Shown: piece by piece, positions 22,610-32,359 of the stretch
How positions within the stretch are numbered: the stretch's first letter is position 1
Layout: each line of letters begins with the position of its first letter
NCBI RefSeq assembly: GCF_049389645.1
Contig: NZ_CP186540.1
Span: forward strand, 1,860,001-1,924,000
DNA length: 64,000 nt
Reading direction: 5' to 3'
DNA from: Alkalibacterium sp049389645
Lineage (GTDB): Bacteria > Bacillota > Bacilli > Lactobacillales > Carnobacteriaceae_A
Translations under genes and position numbers: made by a program
The notes under the pieces: generated by a model
Told to the model about the DNA's origin: nothing
What the model saw: the letters and a program-made list of their open reading frames with translations, nothing else
The model's database searches: none

Positions 22610-25471
22610 GTGAACCGTAAACAACGCATTTTAAAATATATGAGAGAAGCTTGTGCGTCCTTTTCATTCCAGGATATCGAAGAAGGTATCGGCATCACAA
22701 CAAAAGAAGTAGCTGAAGCTATAGATAGTATGCGCAGTAATGTATCGAAAGATTTAAATCAGCTTGTAAGAGATGGGGAACTTAAAAAAATTGAGGGACG
22801 ACCCGTTCGCTTTATAACACTGGAAAAAGTGCGTCATCAACCTTTGACCAAACACGTGCCGAGTTATAAAGAAAAGCACAAAGCATCCGGTGGTGTGACG
22901 CAGGAAGTGCTGGAATATTCTTACGATCAGACCCGAGATATTTTCAAGTCGATCATCGGTGCCAATGGAAGCATGAAAAATGCTGTCGAACAAGCCAAAG
23001 CAGCAGTTTTATACCCGCCCAAAGGCTTGAATACATTGATAACGGGGCCAACCGGTTCAGGGAAATCTTTCTTTGCACATGCGATGTTTCAATATGCTCA
23101 ATCACATGAATTGATTGATAAAGACAAAGAATTGATCGTCTTTAACTGCGCTGATTATGCGACGAATCCACAGCTACTGATGAGCTACTTATTCGGTTAC
23201 GTTCAAGGTGCGTTTACTGGAGCGGCAAATTCAAAAGAAGGCATCATTCATCAAGCCGACGAAAGTATGCTCTTTTTAGATGAAGTTCACCGTTTGCCTC
23301 CAGAGGGACAGGAAATGGTTTTCTATTTTATGGATACGGGGACTTATGGTCGTTTAGGTGAAACTGGCAAAAGTAGACACGCGAATGTGCGTATTGTATG
23401 TGCAACAACTGAGGATCCAAAATCTACATTTTTAGATACGTTTATGCGACGTATTCCGATCAATATACACTTGCCCTCATTTAAAGAGAGAGCAGTGAGT
23501 GAACAGCTTGATTTGGTGAAGCTTTTGACAGGTCTTGAAGCCAATCGTATTCAGCGTAAAATAATATTGAATGAGGAAGTAGTTAAAGGACTGATAGCTA
23601 GTGTGGGTTATGGTAACGTTGGTCAATTGAAATCCTCGATTCAACTGGTTTGTGCCAGAGGATTTATGAACCAGTTGAATAAAGATGAAATCAACCTGAC
23701 CGTCAAGGATTTGCCTGAAACGATTAAAGACCATCTCGTAGGTCTTTCCTCTAACCGTCTGCAGCAAACGGCTCTGTCGAAATATGTCGAAGCCAAAATG
23801 ACGATCAACCCGAATGAACCCTTTTATAAAATGGCCATGGATTCCTATGAATTGCCTTATAATATATACGATATTATTGGAGACAAAGCCGCATTACTTG
23901 AGGCGGAAGGTTTAGATCGAAATTCCATCAACCAGTATATTTCGACTGACATAAACGTCCATTTAAAATCTTTCTATCGTAATCATGGCTTCACATTTCA
24001 AGCAGAATCAAAATTAGCAGAAGTGGTCAGCAAAGAAGTGATTCAATTTGCACACCAGATCGTTGAAGAAGTTGAAGTGGCTCTGGGTGGGTCGTTTAAG
24101 CAGAATTTCATTTATGCGATAAGTTTACACATCAGTTCTTTGTTAAGTAAAATCGACAGTGGCCAAGAAAGAAAGATGAATGATCGTATTCGGGAAATGG
24201 CCATGACTTATGCCGGAGAATATGCGGTTGCAGAAGAATTGAGAGATAAAATTGCCGATTATTTTGCTGTAGAAATTCCGGATAACGAAGTCTATTACTT
24301 AACGGTTTTGCTTGTTTCGCTCAAAGAAGAATCAGCTTCAGGTCGAGTAGGCATCGTTGTAGCCACACATGGTGATTCTACTGCTAGCAGCATGGCACGT
24401 GTGGCAGAAGAACTTTTAGACACTTCAGGAGTGGTCGCTATTGATATGCCACTTGATATGTCTCCAACCATTGTTTATGAACGGATAAAAAAAGCAGTGA
24501 TCGAAGCAAACGAAGGCAGTGGTGTCTTGCTGCTCGTCGATATGGGCTCACTGGCAACATTTGAGACCTCCCTACAGAAAGAAACGGGTGTTCATATCCG
24601 GTCGATCGATATGGTGTCTACAGCCATTGTTCTGGAAGCAGTCAGGAAAGCCGGGCTCGTGGATGCAGATATCGAACTATTGTATGAATCGTTGACAAAG
24701 TTCAGTGGTTACACAAAAGAATTGCCAAAACACGATCGAGCACGTCAGCCATCAAAACGAAAACCACCGATCATATTAGCAGTCTGTGCAAGTGGAGAGG
24801 GAACCGCACAGAAAATCAAAGAGATAATTGAAAAGCCGCTCCGGAAATCAAATGAATCAGGCATAGAAGTGAAGACGTGTTCTGTGGCAGAGTTAGAAGC
24901 CAAAATAATTGAATGGGAGGAAGACTATACGATCATTGCCTCAACGGGTATCGTGAACCCTAAAATTCAGGCACCCTTTATTCCGCTTGAGCGTTTTATT
25001 GAAGAAAAACCTGAACATTTACTGGGGAAATTTATCAATCTTAATCTATTTGAATCAGAAAATCCTGCAAAAAAAGAAAGACAGGCCGAAGCTCTCGTTT
25101 ACTCCTTTGTAGAAGAAAATTATGCTTTTATCAATCCAAAGAAGATTGTGCCATTTATCTGGGCATTCGTAAATGACTGTGCCGAACTAAGAGTAAAAGA
25201 CACCGATCAGTTTGCGTTTCAAGTCAATTTAGGCTTGCATGTGGCTGGAATTATCGAGCGGTCGATTCAAAGAGATAATCTTTCGGTTGAACATGGTCTC
25301 AAGCAAGAGACGAAAAATCATCCGCTATTCACTGACTTGAAAACACGCATTGAGCAATTGGAAAAACAGCTTCAGTTGAGGATTTCGTTGGATGAGTATG
25401 CATATATTTTATACTTCATAACAAAAGAAGAAGGCCAACTTGAAGATATCGATACACTGTTGACCGAATAA
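22610..25471 (+). CDS. LevR/ManR-type sigma-54-dependent PTS regulator
   Basis: 953 residues from a GTG preceded by GAGGGGG. Domains in order: winged helix DNA-binding region (1-80); AAA+ domain with Walker A GPTGSGKS near 147, the sigma-54 contact loop GAFTGA near 201 and Walker B MLFLDEVHR near 221; PRD1 around 430-560; an EIIA-Man-like domain with VVATHGDS near 583; an EIIB-Gat-like domain with AVCASGEGTA near 722; and PRD2 near 830-930 with LGLHVAGIIERS. PTS proteins phosphorylate the PRDs and EIIA region to couple activity to sugar supply. It should activate the -24/-12 promoter of the mannose PTS operon just downstream, as ManR does in Listeria. Confidence 0.93.
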   Translation: MNRKQRILKYMREACASFSFQDIEEGIGITTKEVAEAIDSMRSNVSKDLNQLVRDGELKKIEGRPVRFITLEKVRHQPLTKHVPSYKEKHKASGGVTQEVLEYSYDQTRDIFKSIIGANGSMKNAVEQAKAAVLYPPKGLNTLITGPTGSGKSFFAHAMFQYAQSHELIDKDKELIVFNCADYATNPQLLMSYLFGYVQGAFTGAANSKEGIIHQADESMLFLDEVHRLPPEGQEMVFYFMDTGTYGRLGETGKSRHANVRIVCATTEDPKSTFLDTFMRRIPINIHLPSFKERAVSEQLDLVKLLTGLEANRIQRKIILNEEVVKGLIASVGYGNVGQLKSSIQLVCARGFMNQLNKDEINLTVKDLPETIKDHLVGLSSNRLQQTALSKYVEAKMTINPNEPFYKMAMDSYELPYNIYDIIGDKAALLEAEGLDRNSINQYISTDINVHLKSFYRNHGFTFQAESKLAEVVSKEVIQFAHQIVEEVEVALGGSFKQNFIYAISLHISSLLSKIDSGQERKMNDRIREMAMTYAGEYAVAEELRDKIADYFAVEIPDNEVYYLTVLLVSLKEESASGRVGIVVATHGDSTASSMARVAEELLDTSGVVAIDMPLDMSPTIVYERIKKAVIEANEGSGVLLLVDMGSLATFETSLQKETGVHIRSIDMVSTAIVLEAVRKAGLVDADIELLYESLTKFSGYTKELPKHDRARQPSKRKPPIILAVCASGEGTAQKIKEIIEKPLRKSNESGIEVKTCSVAELEAKIIEWEEDYTIIASTGIVNPKIQAPFIPLERFIEEKPEHLLGKFINLNLFESENPAKKERQAEALVYSFVEENYAFINPKKIVPFIWAFVNDCAELRVKDTDQFAFQVNLGLHVAGIIERSIQRDNLSVEHGLKQETKNHPLFTDLKTRIEQLEKQLQLRISLDEYAYILYFITKEEGQLEDIDTLLTE

Positions 25472-25478
25472 GAAAACG

Positions 25479-25523
25479 AAACACACAAATGACACACTAC
25501 TGTAGTGTGTCATTTGTGTGTTT
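25479..25523. promoter_or_regulatory. 45-bp palindrome: likely terminator and/or upstream activator site
   Basis: Perfect 22-bp arms (starting AAACACACAAATGACACA) around a single central T, eight bases after the activator gene and about 45 bp before the sigma-54 promoter. A short T-rich tail allows termination; the position also suits binding by the LevR-type activator, which uses palindromic upstream sites. Confidence 0.65.
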
Positions 25524-25565
25524 TATTTGAACCGTGTCCTACCAACGTATTTTGAGTTAGTGTAT

Positions 25566-25581
25566 TGGCACGCTTCTTGCT
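25566..25581 (+). promoter_or_regulatory. Sigma-54 (-24/-12) promoter
   Basis: TGGCAC-GCTTC-TTGCT matches the consensus TGGCAC-N5-TTGCW exactly. It lies about 100 bp upstream of the first PTS gene, and rpoN itself is at 29.1-30.4 kb. Confidence 0.92.
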
Positions 25582-25679
25582 TATATATAAGTGAAGGGAA
25601 TATTAGCGTCATTTTCAGAGATTCCCACGTGTGATCGATAGAAAGGAGTGTTGTTTATAATAGGAGGGAATGTGGAAGG

Positions 25680-26171
25680 ATGGATATTCGGTTAATACGT
25701 ATAGATGATCGACTTATTCATGGTCAAGTCGCTACGACTTGGTCAAAATCTTCAGGTATTAGTCGAATCATCGTGGTGAGTGATGAAGTAGCTTGCAGTC
25801 CACTTCAAAAATTGTTGCTTACTCAGGCTGCACCACCGGAAGTGAAATCCCATGTCGTCTCTGTTTCCAAGCTCAAAGAAATTGCTAGACATCCATTGCT
25901 ACGTGACGTAAAAGTTATGCTCTTATTTACCAATCCTATAGATGTCATGCGTGTTCACCAATATGGCTTAAGTTTTGATAGTGTCAATATCGGTGGGATG
26001 AAATTTACTGAGGGGAAACAAATGGTGACACACTTCGTGTCCGTTGACCAATCTGATATAGATGCCTTTAAGTATTTAGATGATATGGGCATTGAATTAG
26101 AGATAAGAAAAGTTCCCAGCGATCGGAAACAAAATTTGATCGATGTGTTAAAAAAAGGGGATTTTTTGTAA
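25680..26171 (+). CDS. PTS mannose-family EIIB, stand-alone
   Basis: 163 residues, a complete IIB domain with the phosphorylated His14 in RIDDRLIHGQVATTW. It accepts phosphate from an EIIA and would pass it to a sugar or to a regulatory partner. The same operon also encodes an EIIAB fusion, so this second IIB is not needed for transport. In Listeria, a separate IIB of the Mpo system transmits glucose status to ManR; this gene, first after the sigma-54 promoter, could play such a sensory role here. AGGAGGG lies 12 bases before the ATG. Confidence 0.9.
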   Translation: MDIRLIRIDDRLIHGQVATTWSKSSGISRIIVVSDEVACSPLQKLLLTQAAPPEVKSHVVSVSKLKEIARHPLLRDVKVMLLFTNPIDVMRVHQYGLSFDSVNIGGMKFTEGKQMVTHFVSVDQSDIDAFKYLDDMGIELEIRKVPSDRKQNLIDVLKKGDFL

Positions 26172-26224
26172 AAGTGTTAGAAAAAAATAATTAGCAAAGT
26201 ATGCTAGTAGTAGGAGGGAAATAA

Positions 26225-27199
26225 ATGGTAGGAATTATATTAGCAAGCCATGGCGTGTTTGCTGAAGGAATTTTACAATCAGGAGAAATGATTGTGGGAG
26301 AACAAGAAAACGTAAAAGCTGTAACGTTACTACCAAGTGAAGGTCCAGATGACATCAGACGTAAAATGGAAGAAGCTATCGCAACGTTTGATTCAGATGA
26401 AGTTTTATTCCTCGTTGATTTATGGGGCGGAACACCATTTAATCAGGCCAACACATTGTTCGAGGATCATAAAGATAAATGGGCGATTGTCGCAGGACTT
26501 AATTTAGGAATGTTGATTGAATCCTTTACAGGCCGTTTTTCGATGGACAAAGCACAAGATATTGCTGCATCTATCGTTGTAGTGGCTAAAGACAGCGTTA
26601 AAGTGAGACCGGAAAGTCTTCAACCTGCTGAAGCAGCTGTTGAAACAGAAAATGAAGAACCGAATCAACCCTTACCAGAAGGTACGGTCGTTGGTACTGG
26701 TAAAATCGATATCCGCCTCGCTCGTGTGGACTCACGTCTGTTACATGGTCAAGTCGCAACAGCCTGGTCAAAAGATGTCAAACCGACACGTATCATCGTT
26801 GTTTCCGACGAGGTATCTAAAGATAAGTTGCGTAAAAACTTGATTACTCAAGCCTCACCACCGGGGATCAAAGCAAACGTGGTACCAATCGATAAAATGA
26901 TCGAAATATCAAAAGATCCTCGTTTCGGTAAAACAAGTGCCTTGCTCTTATTTGAAAATCCACAAGATGCCTTACGTGTTATCGAAGGTGGCGTAGAAAT
27001 AGAGGAAGTAAACGTTGGCTCCATGGCTCACTCTGAAGGGAAAGTCATGGTCAATAATGTTTTATCCGTAAATGAAAAAGACGTTGAGGCGTTCAAAAAA
27101 ATGAAAGATCTTGGCGTGAAATTTGATGTACGTAAAGTACCATCAGATCAAAGTAAAGATATATGGCCAATGCTTAAGAAAACAAAGTTTGTTGATTAG
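26225..27199 (+). CDS. PTS mannose-family EIIAB fusion
   Basis: 324 residues. EIIA occupies about 1-135 with phospho-His9 in IILASHGVFAEG and the LVDLWGGTPFNQA loop; an acidic, Pro-rich linker follows; EIIB begins near 160 with its phospho-His in RVDSRLLHGQVATAW. This is the ManX/MptA arrangement. The protein takes phosphate from HPr and hands it to sugar bound by the IIC-IID membrane pair. The IIB half is a paralogue of the stand-alone IIB upstream. AGGAGGG precedes the ATG; the IIC gene follows by 27 bp. Confidence 0.93.
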   Translation: MVGIILASHGVFAEGILQSGEMIVGEQENVKAVTLLPSEGPDDIRRKMEEAIATFDSDEVLFLVDLWGGTPFNQANTLFEDHKDKWAIVAGLNLGMLIESFTGRFSMDKAQDIAASIVVVAKDSVKVRPESLQPAEAAVETENEEPNQPLPEGTVVGTGKIDIRLARVDSRLLHGQVATAWSKDVKPTRIIVVSDEVSKDKLRKNLITQASPPGIKANVVPIDKMIEISKDPRFGKTSALLLFENPQDALRVIEGGVEIEEVNVGSMAHSEGKVMVNNVLSVNEKDVEAFKKMKDLGVKFDVRKVPSDQSKDIWPMLKKTKFVD

Positions 27200-27226
27200 C
27201 AATATTTTAAGGAGGGAAAATAAATT

Positions 27227-28024
27227 ATGAACATAATTACTGTTGTTTTAGTACTTTTCATTGCATTTCTTGCAGGAATGGAAGGGATTTTGGATCAATT
27301 TCAATTCCACCAACCGATTGTGGCATGTACATTAATCGGTCTTGCAACAGGGAACCCAATGGATGGTTTGCTTTTAGGTGGGACGCTACAATTAATTGCT
27401 TTAGGTTGGATGAATATCGGAGCTGCAGTTGCACCTGATGCTGCACTTGCTTCCATTGCTTCAGCTATTTTAGTCACATACCACGGTGCAGGTATATCAG
27501 AAGGTATTGCCTTAGCTATTCCGTTAGCTATTGCTGGACAAGTTTTAACTATCTTTGTTCGTACGTTAACTGTTGGTATTGCCCACGCTGCGGATGCGAA
27601 AGCAAAAGAAGGCTCATTTAGAGGTGTTGAACTCTATCATATTGGTGCCCTTATGATTCAAGGTTTACGTGTTGCAATTCCGGCAGGTATTATTTTGGCG
27701 GTTCCGGTAGAGTACGTAACAGATACATTGAATGCTATCCCAGACTGGTTGACCGGTGGTCTAGCCGTAGCCGGTGGATTCATCGTAGCCGTTGGTTATG
27801 CGATGGTTATCAACATGATGGCTACTCCTAAACTTTGGGTGTTCTTTGCCTTAGGTTTTGCTTTATCTGCTTTAGGTGAATTGAACCTTATTGCTATGGG
27901 TATCATTGGAGTAGTATTAGCTTTACTTTATATCCAGTTTGCACCTGAATTTAACCAAGGTGGCGGCGGTGGAGGAAGTTCCTCTGGCGGAGATCCACTC
28001 GATGATATCTTAAACGACTATTAA
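27227..28024 (+). CDS. PTS mannose-family EIIC
   Basis: 265 residues, a highly hydrophobic sugar channel subunit. Family motifs are visible at GMEGILDQFQFHQPIVACTL and GGTLQLIALGWMNIGAA. It ends in an unusual low-complexity tail, a run of Gly and Ser (GGGGGGSSSGG) before DPLDDILNDY. With EIID it forms the membrane translocator for glucose, mannose or related hexoses; in this lineage such IIC-IID pairs are also receptors for class IIa bacteriocins. AAGGAGGG precedes the ATG. Confidence 0.93.
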   Translation: MNIITVVLVLFIAFLAGMEGILDQFQFHQPIVACTLIGLATGNPMDGLLLGGTLQLIALGWMNIGAAVAPDAALASIASAILVTYHGAGISEGIALAIPLAIAGQVLTIFVRTLTVGIAHAADAKAKEGSFRGVELYHIGALMIQGLRVAIPAGIILAVPVEYVTDTLNAIPDWLTGGLAVAGGFIVAVGYAMVINMMATPKLWVFFALGFALSALGELNLIAMGIIGVVLALLYIQFAPEFNQGGGGGGSSSGGDPLDDILNDY

Positions 28025-28037
28025 AAAGGAGCGTTGA

Positions 28038-28985
28038 ATGAATATGGCTGAAAATAAGAAATTTAAATTAACAAAAAATGACCGTTTGAAAGTGTTCTGG
28101 AGAACTCAATTTCTTCAGGCTTCTTGGAACTTCGAACGTATGCAAAACGTTGGCTGGGCCTATGCAATGATTCCAGCGCTTAAAAAATTATATACAACAA
28201 AAGAAGACCGTGCGGCAGCTTTAAAACGTCACTTAGAGTTCTTTAATACTCATCCTTACTTGGCATCTCCGGTATTTGGAGTGACCTTAACACTTGAAGA
28301 ACAGAAAGCTGCAGGAGAAGATATCGACGATGGTGCCATTCAAGGTGTGAAAATTGGTATGATGGGACCGCTTGCCGGTGTTGGAGACCCAATCTTCTGG
28401 GGAACATTACGTCCGATACTAGGCGCTTTTGCCGCTTCACTCGCATTAAGTGGAAGCTGGCTTGGCCCGATCATTTTCTTCGTTGCGTGGAATGTTATCC
28501 GTATGTCATTTTTATGGTACTCACAAGAACTTGGGTATGTACAAGGTGGTAATATCACTCAAAACTTAGCTGGCGGGTTGATGCAAAAATTAACTCAAGG
28601 TGCTTCTGTTTTAGGGATGTTCATCTTAGGGGTCTTGGTACCACGTTGGACAAATATGAACTTCCCACTGGTCATCAGTCGGGTCGACAATGCAGAAGCT
28701 GAAATGATCGACTTTGCTGCACTTTCAGAAGCAGCAAATGAAGGTTTGTTATCTGGTGATATGTTGAGAAACGTTGTTGCTGATATTCAGGCAGGTATGG
28801 CTATTCACCCTCAAGAAGTAACGACATTACAAGATACATTGGATCAATTACTTCCAGGTCTTGCACCGTTACTCTTAACCCTTGGCTGTATTTGGTTATT
28901 ACGTAGAAAAGTTAGCCCAATCACAATTATCTTTGGTCTATTCGTAGTCGGTATTATCGGTTATGTCTTAGGAATCTTTGGATAA
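28038..28985 (+). CDS. PTS mannose-family EIID
   Basis: 315 residues. The N-terminal LKVFWRTQFLQASWNFERMQNVGWAYAM signature and GPLAGVGDPIFWGTLRPIL are diagnostic of EIID. It partners EIIC. An extra stretch around IDFAALSEAANEGLLSGDMLRN before the last helices corresponds to the extracellular part that varies between mannose PTS groups and contributes to bacteriocin recognition. AAGGAG precedes the ATG by six bases. It is the last gene of the sigma-54-driven operon and is followed by a terminator. Confidence 0.93.
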   Translation: MNMAENKKFKLTKNDRLKVFWRTQFLQASWNFERMQNVGWAYAMIPALKKLYTTKEDRAAALKRHLEFFNTHPYLASPVFGVTLTLEEQKAAGEDIDDGAIQGVKIGMMGPLAGVGDPIFWGTLRPILGAFAASLALSGSWLGPIIFFVAWNVIRMSFLWYSQELGYVQGGNITQNLAGGLMQKLTQGASVLGMFILGVLVPRWTNMNFPLVISRVDNAEAEMIDFAALSEAANEGLLSGDMLRNVVADIQAGMAIHPQEVTTLQDTLDQLLPGLAPLLLTLGCIWLLRRKVSPITIIFGLFVVGIIGYVLGIFG

Positions 28986-29023
28986 TATGAACCGTTAATT
29001 TTTTTAGAAACACTATATAATTG

Positions 29024-29086
29024 AAAAACACTTCCTAATAATTGTCCGTTAATATAAAACGGATAATTAGCATAGGAAGTGTTTTT
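29024..29086. terminator. Bidirectional terminator between PTS operon and rpoN
   Basis: Outer stem AAAAACACTTCCTA / TAGGAAGTGTTTTT enclosing a second stem (ATTGTCCGTT / AACGGATAAT). It includes the first base of the convergent rpoN stop codon. Confidence 0.88.
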
Positions 29087-30366
29087 TAATCTTTTCGTTG
29101 TTTTGAAGAGGGAACATCCAGTTGTTTACGGTATTTTGTGACGCCTCTCCGTGATAACGTGATGTCTTGTCTTTTTAAAGCATCCGATAAGGCTTGATCA
29201 GATAACGGTTTTGTTTTATCTTCTGAGTTGATCAGTTGATCCAAAGCTTGCATGATGTGATCTTTTGAGATGTCAGACTGACTTGACCGGCGCGATAAAA
29301 AAGATTTCAATTCATACGAACCAAAAGGTGTTGCGATATAGGTCTCTCTTACAGCCCGACTGATGGTCGACTGATTGAGATGTAATTCTTCGGCTAAATC
29401 ATTCAACTGCAAAGGAACGAGTGGCGAAGTCTTGTCTTTAAAGAAGGCATGCTGGTGCATAATGATTGCCGTACCCACGCGAAGAATGGTTTCTTTGCGT
29501 TTTTGCAAGCTGGTCTGGAGCGTTTCGTATTCCTGTTTTTTCTCTTTGATATAAGCTTTTAAAGTGGTGTCATCCGATTCACTCAGCTCTTTAAAATAAT
29601 CATGGTCAAAGGTCAATAAGGGTGTTTTGTATTTTGTTTCCGTAATGACCAATTCCTGTTTATCAATGTGGACACTCAGTTCAGGCAAGACAAACGGTGT
29701 GAAAGCGGACTGGTAAGCTTCGCCTGGCGAAGGTGTCAATTTTTTGATGAATTGAGAAACGGCTTTGATGTCTTCTTCGTTTACGTTGTAGATTTTGGCT
29801 AACGCTGCCCAGTTATTATGTGTCAAGGATTCCAGGTTTTCCTCTATAACAATATAAGCTATATTCGGAGCGAAATCCAAGCGTTCCGTCTGCAGGAGTA
29901 AACACTCTTTAAGTGTGCGTGCGCCGATACCGGGGGGATCAAGCTGCTGCAGTAATGTCAGAGCATCGATAAGCTCAACCGATGAAGCGCCGGTATCCAC
30001 CAACGCTTCATCGACGCTCTTCGTTACATAACCTCTATGATCGAGCTGATTGACCCACCAGAAGATAAGCTCGCGTAAGTATGTTTTTCGGTAGAATAAC
30101 TCGATTTGTTCTTTTAAAAAGTCATGAAGCGAAGGCTGACCAGCTGTCGTTTGTTCGATAGCAGAAGCTGTCTCTTTGAGAGCGGATTGAACCAGCCGGA
30201 TTTCCCGTTCTGGAATGTCAATAAAGGGGTTCTCTAGAATTTGATTGGTTAAATAAGTAGAAAGGTCTATCCGATTAAGTTGGAGCAAATGTACACCTTG
30301 CACTAAATTAGGGATATAAGCCTGTTTTTGTGTTTGACGCTGTACGGGCTGTTGTCTGAAGTCCAT
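29086..30366 (-). CDS. rpoN: RNA polymerase sigma-54 factor
   Basis: 426 residues, typical for Firmicutes RpoN. Region I is Gln-rich (QQPVQRQTQKQAYIPNLVQGVHLLQL), the core-binding region follows, a helix-turn-helix lies in LNDLAEELHLNQSTISRAVRETY, and the RpoN box reads SRRGVTKYRKQL close to the C-terminus. It recognises -24/-12 promoters and needs an AAA+ activator. Both the activator and a perfect target promoter lie within 7 kb, so the window holds a complete sigma-54 circuit. AAAGGAGGGG precedes the ATG. Convergent with the PTS operon. Confidence 0.95.
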   Translation of the reverse strand: MDFRQQPVQRQTQKQAYIPNLVQGVHLLQLNRIDLSTYLTNQILENPFIDIPEREIRLVQSALKETASAIEQTTAGQPSLHDFLKEQIELFYRKTYLRELIFWWVNQLDHRGYVTKSVDEALVDTGASSVELIDALTLLQQLDPPGIGARTLKECLLLQTERLDFAPNIAYIVIEENLESLTHNNWAALAKIYNVNEEDIKAVSQFIKKLTPSPGEAYQSAFTPFVLPELSVHIDKQELVITETKYKTPLLTFDHDYFKELSESDDTTLKAYIKEKKQEYETLQTSLQKRKETILRVGTAIIMHQHAFFKDKTSPLVPLQLNDLAEELHLNQSTISRAVRETYIATPFGSYELKSFLSRRSSQSDISKDHIMQALDQLINSEDKTKPLSDQALSDALKRQDITLSRRGVTKYRKQLDVPSSKQRKD

Positions 30367-30580
30367 AATACCCCTCCTTTCTTGTCCAGTTTACCATAAA
30401 CTGTGTTATTCTCGTTGACTTTGACTAATGCAAAAAGTTTGCGCATTCAGCTAGTCATAAATGATCAGGCAAACCTTAGATAAGAGACCTTTCGAAAATA
30501 AGATTTATATAATGTCTTTATATTGAAATTATAATCTCTATGATATACTTATAATGACTTATAAATAATGGAGGGATAAA

Positions 30581-32278
30581 ATGAAATTTAATGATTATAC
30601 TTATGAAAGACCAGACTATGATTTATACAAAAAAGATTTCATGCATTTAGTTGAGCAGCTCAAGGATGCCAAGTCTTTAGAGGATGTGAAAGAGACGGTC
30701 GATGAAATATCTGCACTTTCTGCTTCACTTGAAACAATGGGGACGCTTGCTTCTATTCGCTACTCCATCGACACGAAAGATGATTTTTATGAACAGGAAG
30801 ATCAGTATTGGAATGAGTATGGTCCACTTTATCAAGAATTGAGCATCACTTATTACAAAGCGATCATGAATTCGCCTTACTTGGACGAAGTGAAAGAAGC
30901 TTATCCGCGGACATTCATTCAGAATATGCAGTTTGAATTGGATTCGTTTGATTCAAGTGTTATTGAGCTCTTACAAAAAGAAAACCAGCTGAGCAGTGAT
31001 TATCAAAAACTCATCGCTTCTGCAGAAATTGATTTTGATGGCAAAACATTGACGCTCTCACAATTTGGACCTTACTTGCAGTCGATAGACCGTACTGTGA
31101 GAAAAGAGGCTTCCAACGCACAAGTGAGTTTCTTCGAAAAAAACGAAGAAAAACTGGACAGTATGTATGATGAACTCGTCCATGTGAGAGATCAAATAGC
31201 TAGAAAGCTGGGCTATAAAGATTTTGTTGAACTGGGATATGTCAGAATGAAACGCTTTGATTACGACCGAAAAATGGTGGAAGTATACCGTAATCAGGTA
31301 CTGGAATATGTTGTGCCCGTAACGAAAAAATTAGCCAAGAGACAAGCAGAACGCATCGGTATAAAAGAGATGAAACACTATGACGAGACCTTACAATTTT
31401 TAGATGGCAATCCGACTCCACAAGGGGATCCGGATTATATTATTGAGAATGGCCGTAAAATGTATCACGAATTGAGTGATCAGACAGCTGAATTTATCGA
31501 TTTCTTATTTGACAAGGAGCTGGTTGACCTACTTTCCAAAGAAGGGAAAGCGAGTGGGGGATACTGCACGTATATTCCTGACTATCAGTCACCGTTCATT
31601 TTTGCCAACTTTAATGGTACTTCTGGAGACATTGACGTCTTGACACACGAAGCAGGGCATGCGTTCCAGGTGTATCAGTCTCGCTGGATCAAACAGCCAG
31701 AGATCGTCTTTCCAACATTTGAAACATGTGAGATCCACTCCATGAGCATGGAATTCTTCACGTATCCGTGGATGGAATTATTCTTCAAAGAGCAGACTGA
31801 AAAATATAAGTTTGATCATTTAAGTAGTGCTATCCGCTTCTTGCCATATGGCGTCCTGGTCGATCACTTTCAGCACGAAGTCTATGAAAACCCCGAGTGG
31901 TCACCCGCTGACCGTAAAGCGTGCTGGCGAAGACTGGAGAAACAGTACCTACCAGAACGTGATTATTCAGAGAGTGATTTCCTGGATAAAGGAACGTACT
32001 GGTTCAGACAAGGGCACATTTTTGCTTCACCGTTTTACTATATCGATTATACGCTTGCTCAAGTCTGTGCGTTACAGTTCTGGAAACGTGCCATCGTTGA
32101 CCAGGATGATAAGGCGTGGGGCGACTATATGACGATCTGTGAAGCGGGCGGAACGAAGAGCTTCCTCGAAACTGTTAAGGCAGCTAACTTGCGTTCTCCG
32201 TTTGAAGAAGGTTCACTTGAGCGTGTCATTGAAACAATCGATGAAGCGCTGGAAGCCGTTGACGATTCAAAGCTTTAA
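30581..32278 (+). CDS. M3-family oligoendopeptidase
   Basis: 565 residues. The zinc motif is HEAGHAFQVYQ (HExxH) and the third ligand Glu lies about 25 residues later in FETCEIHSMSMEFF. The N-terminal helical half closes over the active site and restricts substrates to short peptides. It resembles Pz-peptidase and PepF-type enzymes of Bacillus and lactic acid bacteria, cytoplasmic proteins that finish peptide degradation. No signal peptide. GGAGGG precedes the ATG. It is a single-gene unit with its own terminator. Confidence 0.9.
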   Translation: MKFNDYTYERPDYDLYKKDFMHLVEQLKDAKSLEDVKETVDEISALSASLETMGTLASIRYSIDTKDDFYEQEDQYWNEYGPLYQELSITYYKAIMNSPYLDEVKEAYPRTFIQNMQFELDSFDSSVIELLQKENQLSSDYQKLIASAEIDFDGKTLTLSQFGPYLQSIDRTVRKEASNAQVSFFEKNEEKLDSMYDELVHVRDQIARKLGYKDFVELGYVRMKRFDYDRKMVEVYRNQVLEYVVPVTKKLAKRQAERIGIKEMKHYDETLQFLDGNPTPQGDPDYIIENGRKMYHELSDQTAEFIDFLFDKELVDLLSKEGKASGGYCTYIPDYQSPFIFANFNGTSGDIDVLTHEAGHAFQVYQSRWIKQPEIVFPTFETCEIHSMSMEFFTYPWMELFFKEQTEKYKFDHLSSAIRFLPYGVLVDHFQHEVYENPEWSPADRKACWRRLEKQYLPERDYSESDFLDKGTYWFRQGHIFASPFYYIDYTLAQVCALQFWKRAIVDQDDKAWGDYMTICEAGGTKSFLETVKAANLRSPFEEGSLERVIETIDEALEAVDDSKL

Positions 32279-32297
32279 AAGATACTAATTAAATAGC

Positions 32298-32345
32298 AAA
32301 AGCCCTAGCCGACAAGGTATAAAACCTTATCAGTTAGGGCTTTTT
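32298..32345 (+). terminator. Rho-independent terminator
   Basis: Outer stem AAAAGCCCTA / TAGGGCTTTT with a nested AAGGT/ACCTT stem and a T run after the peptidase gene. Confidence 0.88.
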
Positions 32346-32359
32346 ATAGTATTACAAAC

